A DNA stretch of 64,000 bases from Aplectana chamaeleonis (GCA_029168955.1 JAPDOI010001548.1:62001-126000), one strand, 5' to 3'. Shown: positions 1 to 12,436, counted from the first letter of the stretch. The notes: generated by a model not told the origin, from the letters alone. Program-made: numbers and translations.

Positions 1-52
1 AATTTGAAAAAAAAGACGAAACTTCAATGTTCGAAAGAATGGATTTTCTTAA

Positions 53-400
53 AGGCAATGTTCGCGAAAGAAACAATTTTCGAGCTCTATCCATGCGAAT
101 GTAGATTTGGTCATCACAAAAGTAAAAATAGGTGAAAAGTGAAACTCCGCGGGGAAAACGCACAAAACAAGGTAGAACGGCTAAGTATAGGTGTCCGCGC
201 GCCCGCCTTGTAACGAGATTTTTATGATTGCTTGTTTACTCGTCTTTTATTGCTCCTAAAGTAGTCTGCAGTTTCTAGAAGCGCTCAGAAATTTCTTTAG
301 AAGCAAAATAAAAGAAGCCAAAGTAGGCTTTTATAAAAAATTGGATAAGTGTGGGCGGGCGGACACCAAGCAATAACTTGTTTTCAAGCGTTTTATGAAT
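53..400 (+). mobile_element. TTAA-flanked MITE, right end lost
   Basis: Starts AGGCAATGTTCGCGA after TTAA (49-52). It matches the copies at 25347-25790 and 52970-53416 through AATGTAGATTTGGTCATC, the interior, and ACACCAAGCAATAACTTG, then diverges near 400, so the right inverted end is missing. Bases 1-52 are unassigned. Confidence 0.65.
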
Positions 401-1394
401 TAGTGTGCACATCCACGCGGCATACTGGTGGGCATTTACCCATTCACACGAATTCCTTCGGGCTGCATATGTGGACGGTGAGTGTGCCAGCCGGGTGTCA
501 ACTGATCGCGACAGGCCGACCGAATTTCCGTTTAATCTCACAAACACACGGACACACAGGTACACGCACAGAGTAAGACTAATATATATGGAAGGATGAC
601 TGTTGAAAACTGCTTCGTGGTATGAAATACGTTTTCCCGGTCGATAATCTAGCACGAGGAATAGTCGCGCCACGATATGCTCTGACAGGCCGGAGAAATC
701 AAAATCCAAAAATACAAAGCTTCTTACAGAGATGCAGAGATAGCAGAGATTCAAAAATAAATAGTCAAACTAAAAAGCTCAAGGCAGCAAACAAGAAAAT
801 TGACTCCAAGAAATACTATTCTCAAATGATCAAACCTTTCCCCTTGATGCACGAATCGAACAAATTCACCTATTTTGAACATTGTTTTCTTCGTGGAGTC
901 GATTTTTCAGTTGCTTGTTCCTATCAGTGGCTGTTGAGGGGAGTGGGCGGGTACTGTGCTTTACACAGAAGTTCAGGGCCGTGTCGGGCTGGTCGGGGCT
1001 CTTTGAGCCGCTATTTTCGACATTGTTGCTGGCATGAGCCCGCACCTTTTGAATTCCGGTGTGATCTCGAAGCCAAAATCAAGGAAGTACTCTGAAAAGC
1101 GCTGTACCGCCTGCTTGCATTGCCAAGTATCATTTTTTCACAGCTGTCCAGGTTTCCAATTTCAGAAGTCAACGTAATCAAGGATGACCCTCTTTTGGCA
1201 CAGAAGCACGCCTTTGGCGTACTTTCAAAGCAATCCTTGCTGAATAAGGCACCCGATCCTCCGTAGATCAACGAGAATTCGCAAGAAAATCTATGAACAT
1301 TGCCTCCGTCTGTATGCACGACGATCGTGCTCAGATCGGCGATTTTTTTTTGATTTTTTTCACCGTCTTTGATGGCAGCGATGATGATTTAGGT

Positions 1395-1402
1395 GTCGTC
1401 AT
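1395..1402. repeat. 8-bp target-site duplication, left copy
   Basis: GTCGTCAT directly before the CAGGG end; identical to 3913-3920. Confidence 0.88.
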
Positions 1403-1734
1403 CAGGGATGAGCGGAAGCCCGATTTCCGATTTCCGATGGTTTTTGGCCTTCCGATTTCCGAAAAAAGCTCAAAATTGTGGAAAAAATCGGAAATATCCA
1501 CGAAATCAGACTTTTTTGTACACATTGCCCTACAAAATTCCTAGGGGGTCATTTCGGGCGCTGAATTCGAATTCGAGGTTTGTCTTCACTTTTAGGAAAG
1601 CCAGGGTTGATAGTAAATGGGTTTTCGACATGGGTTAACTACCACTTTCGAACGCGAATTAGCTACCAACCTTACGCGAGTAAACCGCCAGGTTTGTGCG
1701 AGCTTACCAACCTTTCGATTTGAAGGAGGACATC

Positions 1735-2280
1735 CAGGACGCCGTAGAAAGCGTGCAGGACCCCAATGAGATTGTGCAAGATGTGCGCGGACCCCAGTGG
1801 AAGTGTGCAGGATCTGTGCCGGACCTCAGTGAGAGTGTGCAGGATGTGTGCAGGACCCTAGTGGGAGTGTGCAGAATGTGAGCAGGACCCAGGGTGGGAG
1901 TGTGCAGTGTGGGTGCAGGACTCGGGTGGGAGTGTGCAGGATGTGTGCCGGACCCCACCGGAAGTGTGCAGGGTATGAGCAGGACTTCTTAGTAAAGTCC
2001 TACACGCTTTCCTCAACGTCCTGCGCACCTACTGTGAAGTCCTGCACCGGAATGCTCGATCTCCTGCACACTCCCAGTGAAGTCTTGCAAACATTCCCCG
2101 ACTTCTTGCACACTACAAGACATGTCCTGCGCACATTCCATGACCCCTGCACAATCCCAGTGATCCCGCATACAATCTGCACGCTCCCTTGGGATTCCGC
2201 TCACCTGCACTTTCCCACGGAGGTCATGAATACATCCTGCACACTCCCACTGGGGTCCTGCGCCACTTCGTCAACGCCCT
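1735..2280. repeat. degenerate minisatellite that switches strand midway
   Basis: From about 1735 to 1985, units of about 30-38 bp repeat around GGGAGTGTGCAGGATGTG on the plus strand. From about 1990 to 2280 the same unit appears in reverse complement (CATCCTGCACACTCCC-like). The whole is a large imperfect palindrome inside the hAT-like element. It is too degenerate, and has no unique spacers, to be a CRISPR array. Confidence 0.85.
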
Positions 2281-2402
2281 GAACGCTTTTCACGACCATC
2301 TGAACGCTTGCCACCCTCCTCGGCTGCAGCTGATTGGTCGCGGGCATCGGCTGCGTGCGGCGCACGTCGCGGCTGGCTGGCGCATTGCCAACGTCGTCGT
2401 TT
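2281..2402 (-). repeat. inverted copy of a 120-bp repeat (partner at 3363-3482)
   Basis: The reverse complement matches 3363-3482 almost base for base, including GACCAATCAGCTGCAGCC and GGTGGCAAGCGTTCAGAT. Both copies lie inside the hAT-like element. Confidence 0.85.
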
Positions 2403-2945
2403 CGAAAGCTCCCATCGCCTGTCCATTCTACGACTTTTTTAAGAATTGAAGAAACATACACAAGTATGTGAGTGAGCCTCATATGTATACTAAAGCAATG
2501 AATAGGATGCATAACAAACACAGAAGTGGGAGGGGGGGGGTGTAAGGAAGTGAAACCATTTGGCAAATCGTTTCCACGAATCACATCTTTGCCTACTGGA
2601 TCATACATCCTTGTCTACTGGATATATGGACTAAGTTACATGCTGCTATGCTCAAGACGTCCCTTTGCGACGACTCACATCTTAAGGAGTAGGAAATTGA
2701 GAAAACTTTTCAGAGGTACTGAACGCTGAACCATAGGTGCCCTAGGCACAACTTTTAGAAACGGCCGCCAAAATGCAGCATCCCTCATTAGGCTGGATTC
2801 TGTGCACAGAGTTTTGCACCTTCGCCCCCCCCCCTTCCTCCAATCCTATCAATGGGTTAGTCTGCCACCGAGGAAACTGTGCGTGAAGAGCTTTTTCCTG
2901 AAGACGATGATAGAATAACATCGGTACTGATGTAACTACATATCT

Positions 2946-3068
2946 TGCTGGGAGGAGACTATCAGCCCATTTTATCGCCGTTGGCCTATCACGTCAGCAT
3001 TTGCTGGTCCTGTGATAGGTCAGCGGCAGTAAAATGTGCGGGAACCCCTCCCAGTAAGAGATCTAAAT
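2946..3068. repeat. short foldback
   Basis: Arms of about 50 bp: ATATCTTGCTGGGAGGAG at the left pairs with CCCTCCCAGTAAGAGAT at the right, and CCTATCACG pairs with TGATAGG near the loop. Confidence 0.7.
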
Positions 3069-3362
3069 AGAATCATAACATCTCGCTGGACAACAAAACT
3101 GCCACTGAAATGAAAAATGTGATCTGCTCGTGTGGTATTGGAAAGGCTTATTCTCCAATCATTAGAATTCTATTAACGTTGTGTGATTATGTCGTTTTCA
3201 TTCCTATTCACTCCTGAAATAATTTAGCTAGGTGTGTTCGCCTATTCTCCCTGTTGTATTCATCCTGTTCCTTCAATTACAATAGCTACAGTTGATCCCG
3301 TTCATGAAATTGAATCAGGGTCAGATTTCGGGCGAAAAGTCATTGAATGACAAGCGAGGACG

Positions 3363-3482
3363 GCTGTGGCGTTGGCAATGCGCCAGCCAGACGCGACGCG
3401 CGCCGCACGCAGCCGATGCCCGCCGACCAATCAGCTGCAGCCGAGGAGGGTGGCAAGCGTTCAGATCTTTCACGACGGCTTG
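3363..3482 (+). repeat. 120-bp repeat, plus-strand copy
   Basis: Partner of 2281-2402, inverted about 1 kb away; GC-rich with GCCGCACGCAGCCGATGCCC. Confidence 0.85.
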
Positions 3483-3912
3483 AGTACTCTTCAGCAAAAG
3501 CAAGCGCAAGAAACACGCGTCATCGTATCCGATCTCGCGTTAAAGGCTTCGTACGCTCTGAAATCCACTCACCGTTTTTCGAGTGTGAATCATAGGTTGG
3601 GCCCGCCTGAGAACGTAGGTAGAGTTTTTTGGGTCACCAACGCCTTATTGTGAAGATATGGGAGATCGTATGGCTCCAGCTGCGTCAAAAGAGTATTTAC
3701 ATGAAAATTATACAATAAAGAAGGACAAGCCCAAGTTTTTTTTGGTGGGCACAGTTAAGAAGGGAGGGTTAAGAAATTCGCTGAACCCATTTCCGATTTC
3801 CGAATTTCGATGGTTTTTGGCGTTCCGATTTCCTAATTCCGATTTCCGAAATTTCGAAGGTCGGTCCGATTTCCGATTTCCGCGAATCATAAAAAATTTC
3901 CGCTCATCCCTG

Positions 3913-3920
3913 GTCGTCAT
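3913..3920. repeat. 8-bp target-site duplication, right copy
   Basis: GTCGTCAT directly after the inverted CCCTG end; identical to 1395-1402. Confidence 0.88.
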
Positions 3921-4952
3921 ATTGGGTAGCAAGTAAATGGCCCATCATTTCGTAACAGAAGATAAATGTTCTAAAATAATAATTCATTTGGTCAAAAAAA
4001 AGAGAAAAATCGTTTCCTAAGTTAATCGGTAGCGCAAAGGATAAGTTGCGCTCACCCAGCCCGAGTGCAAAAATGTGATCAAGTGGCTTCGCACCTCCCA
4101 GATCATCTCCCAAACCACAATGAAATGGCTGTTTGGAGAACACAAAATAGTTCGGTATTGCCCCTTTTTCTGTATGGATACAAGGCTGGGTTATGCTGCC
4201 GACGTTTTGGTGAGAGTTGTTCGCAGAGCTCTATAATTTGCATCTCTCGTATTTTAAATTCGATAGATTCCTAATCGTTGGTATTGAAATCTCAGCTCCT
4301 TCCTTCATTATGAGTTCGGCTCCTGTATGAAGCAGGGGTTTCGGGAGAGAAAGAATAACATCATGAGTTGTCCCTCATCTGGAGATGCCTCGGAACGAGC
4401 TGAGGATTGGATTGATACGTGACACAGCTATCTGTCTTCTGACACGCCACATGCTATGCATTTATGAATGATGCCGCTGATTTGTGGAACATCCACATTC
4501 CCTCCATCCGCTGCAATCAGTCACTCTGAATTCATCGAAGATGTACTTGGCCTTCTTATTTGATAGAATTCGGTTCATCAAAGAAATTCATTGCAGACAC
4601 TCTCCAGCACAGAGCAGGACTCCTGGGATATTTTAGTGAAAGTGCTACAACAGGAAGAAAGTGATCGCGTCGAAGATTGCAACAGAGCTCCAATTTGAAG
4701 CGTTTGTAAATTGTTAGTTCTCTTTTTGGAATTGTGTTAATGAATTATTCTATTGAATTGGAACACTATCCCTGACACACGCAGATAGATTCTGTCAGTG
4801 TTCTGTCGAAATATGTCTGAGAAACACCTGATACGGCATTTGCTTACAGAACCTGCCAGGTACAGAGGGACAATGCGGTAGGTACTTGGAACTAGGGCTC
4901 CTAGAAGAGTTTGAAGACCCTTCTGCCAAAAAGGCCTGAGTAATGCCGTTAC

Positions 4953-5042
4953 CGGAGCCAAGTTCCGCTCCAGCAGGATTATCGTGCTATTGCGTGATGC
5001 AACAACCGTTGTCCGCTATTGCGGACCGAACTTTGGCTCCGA
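4953..5042. repeat. short inverted repeat
   Basis: CGGAGCCAAGTTC at 4953 pairs with GAACTTTGGCTCCG ending at 5042. The surrounding 3921-4950 and 5043-6580 hold no gene or repeat I can name. Confidence 0.45.
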
Positions 5043-6589
5043 GAACGACAGTATAATATAATAAGGCTGCCGGATCCTTGTGGTGATAATGTGAAGACAA
5101 CTTAACTCAACTCAGGGTCATGCAGACCATTGTTTCGAACCTCGGCGAATTTACGCTTCTCTTCATGGGTAGTTAAAAACTTTGAAAACTATCGAAAATT
5201 TCAACACAAACCCCTCAGTGAAAATTTTGTGGACAAAGTGGGAACTGCAAATTGTAAAAAGTATAATGAAAGTTTCCGCAATTTTCAACGCTAATGAAGG
5301 ACTTCGGGGGTGTTTTTCAGGCCCCCCAGTCCGAAATTTTAATTTTATGATGATTTTTACGTCCCCTCCGCTACCCCACGGGGCAGTAATCATTTTACCT
5401 TTACTTAACTGGGTGCCATCAGCAGTAAAATATGACTATGTGGAACTGAGTGTCATCATAGATCACAAGGGCAGTCGGCGCAGGTCCTCAAACGATTGAA
5501 TTACACAAATGATCATTGATGAAAACTTTTTGAAGTCCGTTTTTTTTTGAGAGAAAAGTTCGAATCAAATGAATTCATCCAACTGAGCGAGCCTTTTTCG
5601 AATTGTTCCCGATGGATTAAACATACAATTATACGATTCTTTGTTCCTAAATCTCAGGATATGGAGGCCGAAAATCGCCTGAGTTTGATGAGAATTCATT
5701 GTTTTCGCTTTCCGAACAAACCTAGTTTTGAAATAGCACTTTTTGATTTTTCTAGAAATCCGAAAAAAATTAACGATTTTGAATTCTAGATAGAATCTGA
5801 AAATTGAAAAGTCGCATAATTCCTATTCCCGAATAAATCGAATGATCATTTGGGCAAATAAAATTACGGATAGCAGTTCATTCAGCATCTACCCTGAGTA
5901 CTGTGATGCCATGGTATCTATTAAACATCTTTATCGTGAAAATACAACCTTGAAAATCTGGGGGAAACCTGGAAATTCACCATTTCCTCGGAAATGTTTG
6001 AGAAAAATGACATAAAAGCAATAATTACACCGGAAAAGAAAGCTCGGATGGATATGTTTGCACTGATAGATATTGAAGCGCGAAGAACATGCGTCGAGGA
6101 AGATTGGAAAATAAGAGACTCGAGGCGGATAGAGATCATGTCATAACCCTGCGAAGGAATTGAAACAAAAAACACTTTTCCATGCCACCTATGAACAAGG
6201 GGTGCTGAGAAGAGATGAGATATCCATGACATCAATTGCACTAGAAGAAGTTGGGTCGTCCTTCTTCCGGCTCAGATTCAAAACTTCATCATCACACACG
6301 GCAGAATCACTGGTCTCAGTGGGAGTCGAGGGTTGAAATGGCAGCCTTAACGGAGAAAACAGTTGGAGCCTTTTGATGAATAAGTGAATGATGGAAAATA
6401 CCTGAATTGTTGTTCTAATGCTTCTTTGATAGTACTATTGTGCTGCGAAACTGGAGCGAAAGAGCTGAGGTCGAACACGTTTGACGCTCCTGAATTTAGC
6501 GAACTCTTAGACATGCCGCCTTTTGAATGGAAGAGTTGTTTGGGTTGCTCTCTCGAAAAATCCATTATTCTATTCAATCCTCAATAAGC
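5043..6589. other. unassigned intergenic DNA
   Basis: AT-rich; short open frames only, with no splice pairs, repeats or RNA genes I can support. Confidence 0.5.
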
Positions 6590-7445
6590 GTGGCGACGTG
6601 CGTTCCAGTGCGCGGGGTGGGATTTCACCCAACGCCACGTATCGCGCTGCACAACCGACTATGGTTGACCTTCTCAGACAATCGCCGCATTAATGCATGG
6701 CGAATATGCATTCAACTCGAAGACAAGGCCGTTTCGAGCACAGTCAGGGGTACTGCTGCCAGAAGGGCACGTGCTCCTATTGTGTTTCAGATTACAGCAC
6801 GTGTTCCAACAAATAAGACGTTCAATGTGTGCATGATACACATTCAATCCGACAGAACGATTTTCCGGAACGGGCTTAACCCTCATTATCTATAGAGGAT
6901 AAACGCCAATCAGTCACGGTATTCTCTCTTCAGCGCACAGCATGTCAACCGAGATCAGCAGTATTTTTCAAGGGAGCCTTCGCCAATGATAGCATACGAC
7001 GCACTCTTGAGGCAGGACTCAGATGCAGGCAGCGTCGCCGTTTCGATTTCCCAAGTTTGCGTTGGCTCACCCCGCCCATCCGCTGGAGGCCTCGTCCAAC
7101 CGCTGGCGGCCCCAGATGGTGCTCAGCTAGCGGGTCGGTGTGCTGCTACGATAGCGCTGCACTACCTTGCAGCACGTGCGACGGCGATATAAGTTTGCAG
7201 CACGTGCTCCTGTTTGGATCACGTGCCCCTGTGCTAGAGCCTTTAGATTGGGATGGTTGGTTACTCGAGCTGAATGCAATTCGGCACGCATTGATTGCGG
7301 CGATTGTCAGAGTTTTTGGCAAAAGAAGTTCAATTCTCCATTTTCTACATACGGCCGGCACAAATGGCTTTGGCACATCTAGCTTCTTATTAGCGATCGG
7401 CGCGAACTCAGCGCACATATGTTATATCATATCCTCAGTTTCAGA
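6590..7445. repeat. large imperfect foldback with CACGTGC motifs
   Basis: The arm at about 6670-6830 (CAGACAATCGCCGCATTAATG, GGGCACGTGCTCCTA) pairs with the complement of about 7100-7320 (TGATTGCGGCGATTGTCAG, AGCACGTGCTCC). The outer parts match around the HGGGGTGG-like stretches near 6615 and 7060. No coding role is seen. Confidence 0.65.
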
Positions 7446-8567
7446 GTGAAATTTAATGTTGTTCATCGCGTGCGTCTGCGCGCGAATGTTGTGCCTCCTT
7501 CCACTCATGCTTTCCCGCTCGACTCTCCCCTCGCTCCGCATATGCGTGCGAAGGAACAAAGTGAATTTGGCTCTTAGCCAAAGGATACGTGTACCGATTG
7601 GCGCCAACCGTTCATAGGAAACTGAGGCGTTTTTCACACTTCCATCGCTAATCTCCGCGATGGCAAGTTTTGAATACAGATCGACATACGACGCAATCTC
7701 TATCAATGCTCATCGTTATCATCCCATCGCGTCGCGCGGCGATCGAAGTCTGAAAGAAGCCTAAAAGAACCAGTACTATCTGTGCAGCAGTAAATACCAT
7801 TTTCTTAAACCAATGTTTCATTCTTTTTTGACATCAGTCAATACAGGCTGTTCTCCATCTTTACTGGCACCGTATGCGCAGAAAACCATATATATTTATT
7901 TGGTGTTTGGGTAGAGCATGGCCTCTTTAGTGAACTAAAATATCAAAATAATTCCTGAAAAACCTAGATTTGTAAAGAAAACTAGTTTGAATACACTATG
8001 AAGATGGATTCAAAGTTCGCACTCAAATCGTTCTTGAATTTTTCAGCATCTGGGGACCAGGTCACTGCTATTTTTAAAAGTTTTCCTGCATGTGAAGTTT
8101 GTACCATAACAGTTTTCCATGTTGTCAGACCGTCGCATCAATATTTCATGAAAAAGTGCTAGTTTGTCGACCCAGTTATGCTAGATGATCGACCCCACAG
8201 CAGTTTTCAAGAGGCCATACCAGGTTTCGCGGTGAGGTCAGTTACCCCGAATTCTTCGATTGTACACGAAAAAATTGACAGTGATTTTCAGCGCGCGCGA
8301 TGCATTCAAATGACGTAAATGATCTTTTTCATGCGATTCTTCTTGTAAAATTTCTCTGAAAACTCTCCATTGGCGTTTCAAGAAGGAATGACGGCAACTA
8401 AAATTGTAAACGTACTCATGCACTGAACTTGGGAACTTGAATGTAGTCGAAAACCCTTGAAAATCACCCCAACCATCTTGTAAGTTCTTCTACGAACTGA
8501 TTACATGACCCCTTTTTTTAAGAAGGTCAGCCGGAAAGCGAGAGCATATCGTCGTTGGGTGGTCGTA
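7446..8567. other. unassigned intergenic DNA
   Basis: Includes a GCGTGCG/CGCTCG-rich patch at 7465-7560, related in composition to 30480-30600; otherwise featureless. Confidence 0.45.
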
Positions 8568-8700
8568 ATTGGTCCAGATGCCATCTCACATGGCCCATAA
8601 TTGAGTGACATCTTGGTTGTCGCGAACAGCATTGTTGCACTAAATTGGATTCCCCGTATTCGGGATTATGACTGGATTACCACCGGCGAAATGGGACTTT
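8568..8700 (+). repeat. 130-bp direct repeat, copy 1
   Basis: Shares AATTGGTCCAGATGCCA, TTGCACTAAATTGGATTCC and ATTATGACTGGATTAC with 10652-10783 in the same order. In both places a GTACC/GTACA-ended MITE follows within 0.1-0.5 kb, suggesting a duplicated block. Confidence 0.75.
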
Positions 8701-8781
8701 GAATAGCTATCCCATGCCGAAGTGGCTATTCGAAATGAGATATGGCTCACCAGGGGAATTTTCGTGCTGATTTCCGATAGC

Positions 8782-8935
8782 TGATTCTGGTACATCCGTA
8801 GTGACCTGTTGATTTCGATTATCACCAGCAGCGGAGCGTGCTGATAAGGAGGATTCGACGAAAAAGCCACCGCTCCGCGCTGCGATCACCGAAAACATGA
8901 GTTCACTTGGAATGAAACAGAGTCTATGTACATAT
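8782..8935. mobile_element. MITE, GTGACCTGTTGATTTCGAT family, copy 1
   Basis: Left end TTCTGGTACATCCGTAGTGACC, internal AGCAGCGGAGCG paired with AGCCACCGCTCCGC, and right end GAACTCATGTTTTCGGTGAT in inverted form. Same family as 11258-11425 and 46516-46691. Confidence 0.7.
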
Positions 8936-9249
8936 ATATGTAAGTAAGTTAAGTGTGTATATGTATGGTAACTAAATATAAGCACAAATTTGACTCGCAG
9001 GAATATAAAATCAAAGTCCCAGATTTCTAGAATTGCACAGGCAATCTCACGAAGTATAGCAATGTAACGAAAAGACCCCACAAAATCCTCAGTTCGAATA
9101 AAATCGCTTTCGATATCACACAAGGAAACAATTTTTAGTCAGTTTGGCCATTCCAAATGGAATGCGCTTTTCTGAAACCGTTTTTTGACGGAAAGTCAGG
9201 CTATGACATTCTGAGCTGCCTAAAACCACATTGAGAAAAAATTAATACG

Positions 9250-10030
9250 CTACCCCCGGTTTTCGTACCCTATGCTCCTTCCAAAACGCACAGTAATCTT
9301 TCGAAAATCTGGAAACGGGCCTCATATTCGTGTAAAGTCCCCAAAATAACCCACTCAGATGAAGTTTGGGTGAACAGTTATTCTTCGAACTTATAGTTAG
9401 CATAGAGTAATAGCGTTCTGGGCTTGTACAGATGGCAGATAGACCTATACCATTTAGGGGGTTCTGAAACCGTTTAAGAATAATGTTTCAGTTCTGGCCT
9501 AAATTTTCCCTACGTGGGTCCTTTCGGTTGCTGATCACGGAGCTGAGGTTTATCTGTAGGTTTTTCGAAGTTTAAGGCTCATTTCATTCAAAGCTTCCCA
9601 TAGGGAAAGACTTTGAGGCCAAAACGCGCCTTTCGACGATTTGCGGAATGCTGCTGTAGATGTGACTCAAAATCTTTTTGTGGGGTTACCATTTGGAGTG
9701 GTCAACACGAATCTGCGATTCGTTTATCGCTAGATTACAGCGAGTATACAATAATTTGGTCAAATCCCGGATTTGACTCAAAATTTCTTATTAGGGGTGC
9801 CGAATACGGATTTCAAGTTCACTTGTGGATTTTCAAATTGGTAAGGTAGGTTATGTCCCTAAATGGTATGGCATTCTACATGAACCTCAGAATATCGACA
9901 AGCGGGCCACAAATTGATGTTCGACATCCTAGATTACCCCTACATACAAGTTTTGAGCTAAATCTTAAAAAAAAATCAAAACATCCTAAAAATGCCTTGC
10001 CGCGAGGTTTTGAAAATCGCGTATAACTTT
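9250..10030 (+). repeat. dispersed about 1-kb repeat, copy A
   Basis: Degenerate similarity to 24180-25100 and 57860-59060: ACGCACAGTAATCTTTCG, GGAAACGGGCCTCATA, AAGTTTGGGTGAA, then a frame-free run to ATCGCGTATAACTTT. No conserved reading frame; possibly an old DNA element. Confidence 0.5.
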
Positions 10031-10651
10031 TTTAGAGTGGTTTTAGACAGCTGCGAAAAGCACAATCGAATGATGCGTCCAAAGTGGTTCTAGAGAAGTA
10101 CATTTCATCCGGAATGGAACGTCTGACTAAAAGTGGTTCCGTTGTCAGAAGTACTGAATTACCGCCCTGAGCCTACATACTTTGTGTGTTTGGTGTAGTA
10201 GAATTTGCCTAAAATGGTGTTCTTTGGCAAGTGAATTCCCTCTTTCCTTATTCAGAAGTAAGAAGCTTCTAAGGCGCATGTTTGGACCTTAGGATCTCTC
10301 GACCTAAGAGCATGCCGCACTGGATCGTTTGGGCCTGTCATGATGCTTCTCCTCATTGCGCTAGATGACCGATATGGGGGGACACGCTTTTGTGGACCAC
10401 AAAGTTGTTTTCACGGGGCTGTGATATTGTAGAATGGACTCTAGTTTCGTCCAAAAAAAACATGACTTGGCACTGTCATGAGATTAGGAGGAAAAAACTT
10501 TATGGATTTACCCCGGGTTATAGTTTTAAGACCTGTATGAACGTAAAAATGTTATCTCAGGCGAAAAAGTCTTCTGATGATGACCTTTCCCTACTCGACT
10601 TTCTGCAAGTTCGTCGGAAATGCGCGATAAAAATGTGTTGGATGAGATCTT

Positions 10652-10783
10652 AATTGGTCCAGATGCCAGCTGAAATGACTCCATAACTGAGTGACATCCC
10701 TGTTATCGCGGACACAGCATTGTTGTTGCACTAAATTGGATTCCTCGAATTATGACTGGATTACTCCACTGAAATGGGGCTTG
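10652..10783 (+). repeat. 130-bp direct repeat, copy 2
   Basis: Partner of 8568-8700. The intervening 10031-10651 and following 10784-11257 show no gene. Confidence 0.75.
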
Positions 10784-11257
10784 CGCAGAGTTATTACCAC
10801 ATGAAGAGGATATTGGCTTGGTTTAGCATCCATGAGAAGGGTGGGAAAGTTGGGGAGTTCGAATCGAGAGAAGTACTGAAGGCGTCAGGATCACACTTGC
10901 AAATGGTGTATACTTGAATATCATTGGACGAAGACCGACAAAACACGAGACAGGGCGAAACTGCTAATGACAGAGCGACAATACCGATGACAGGTGTGCT
11001 TCAGCAAACGATGTTGAACACTGTTGGTATCCCCGATTTCACCCGATCGTAAATGAGAATTTGTAGAAGGGGGGTAATGAATGGAGGCTACGAGATTTGA
11101 TCTGGACGTGCTCAGAAGATATTGTCGACGCGAGATCGTTCGTCGGATCATTGTTTTCTGCCAAGTACAGAGACCACATGTTGCATACTTACATTAATGC
11201 GCAGAGATGCAGACGGCTCAGGTTGCACCGATGCGACGAACAGTTTCGCATCGACTG

Positions 11258-11425
11258 TAAACTCTGGTACCGCCGTAGTGACCTGTTGATTTCGATCAAT
11301 ACCAGCAGCGGAGCGGTGGGCCTCGGTGAAATATAACTAGTGATAAGGAGGTTCCGACGAAAAAGCCACCGCTCCGCGCTGTGATAATCGAAATCAACAG
11401 GTCACTACGGCGGTACCAGAGTTTA
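11258..11425. mobile_element. MITE, same family, copy 2 with two identical ends
   Basis: TAAACTCTGGTACCGCCG at 11258 and its exact complement ending at 11425 form arms of about 55 bp that include GTGACCTGTTGATTTCGAT. Unlike the other two copies, both termini are the same end type. Confidence 0.8.
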
Positions 11426-11765
11426 TTTCTTCTCTTGCCGGGTGAATCCGGCTGCAACCGTTCCTCTATGTCCCTTGGCAGTAGAGCTCATAATACTAAG
11501 ACTTTCTACCACTTAGTCCTCCTCCGGTTCCGCGAATCCTGAACAAGATTCTCGCAGAGCCGGGCTAGACCGTAGATATACTCCGGCGGAACGGTATGCA
11601 GCTGGCAAGACTACTGCCACAATTGGGGACTTCCTTTGTGCTGGGGCACCTCAATGGGAACAGATGTATTTATACGAAAAGCGTGATAGAAATCCGTTGT
11701 GATTGACTTGACAGATGACTCGACATCCTATATACACGTATGTCGGTGCGGGATCTACCCACGTA

Positions 11766-12436
11766 CAGTTTACCGCAATGTTAAAAGGACATGGTGCGGT
11801 TGCGGTCGACACACTAAAACTACGATGTAAGGCTGGCATTTTGCCAGATTTCGTCATCGATCGATACCACAGCTGATACTCTGGGTGAGTCACTGTTTTT
11901 TCCTTTCTTGTTTCGGCTTTGTTTTTATTTATGGCTCTTTTAGTATTGGAAATAAGGGCTCTTCTTATCTGAGGTCCTTCGGGCTTGGTAGCTTTATTTT
12001 TTCCAAATTGTATTTAAAAATTGAAAAAATCTAAAAAAAGGGGCAGATTTCGCGGGTTTTTTGTACTTGGAGTGGCAGTAAGGCGTATGTTATGCCCTTT
12101 TCAAATGCTTGAATATTTTATCCGGGTGAAATATGCCCCTTTTATCATTCTTTTAATTTCAAGTACAGTTTTGAAAAAAAATAAAGGCTACCAAACCCGA
12201 AGAAACGGCTTATTTCCCTAGCGCACTAAAAAGAGCCCCTATTTGCAATATTGAAAGAGCCAGAAATTGAAACAAAGTTGAAGCAAGCAAGAAAAAAAAC
12301 AAAAAACTGTAACTGACCCAGAATATCAACTGTGATGTCGATCGATGACGAAATCTGGCAAAAGGCCAGGCTTCCAACGTTGTTTTCGTGTATCGACCGC
12401 AACCGCACCATGTCCCTTTAACATTGCGGTAAACTG
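11766..12436. mobile_element. TA-flanked long-TIR element (CAGTTTACCGCAATG), intact
   Basis: CAGTTTACCGCAATGTTAAA begins after TA (11764-11765) and its complement ends before TA (12437-12438). Arms run about 250 bp and include GTGCGGTTGCGGTCGA and ATTTCGTCATCGATCGA. TA duplication and long inverted ends suggest a Tc1/mariner-type non-autonomous element. No transposase frame. Confidence 0.82.

Larger units (their letters stand above)
1403..3912. mobile_element. hAT-like non-autonomous element, 2.5 kb
   Basis: Both ends carry the same 15-bp inverted repeat: CAGGGATGAGCGGAA at 1403 and its complement ending at 3912. The flanks are an exact 8-bp target duplication, GTCGTCAT (1395-1402 and 3913-3920). 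A CAGGG start and an 8-bp duplication are hAT hallmarks. Many TTCCGATTTCCG subterminal repeats lie within about 150 bp of each end, where hAT transposases bind. No transposase frame is present; the interior is minisatellite and inverted repeats. Confidence 0.88.

Noticed and set aside
1735..2280. Coding frames and a CRISPR-like pattern in the minisatellite
   Set aside because: Units are degenerate, variable in length and change orientation; frames arise from the repeat.
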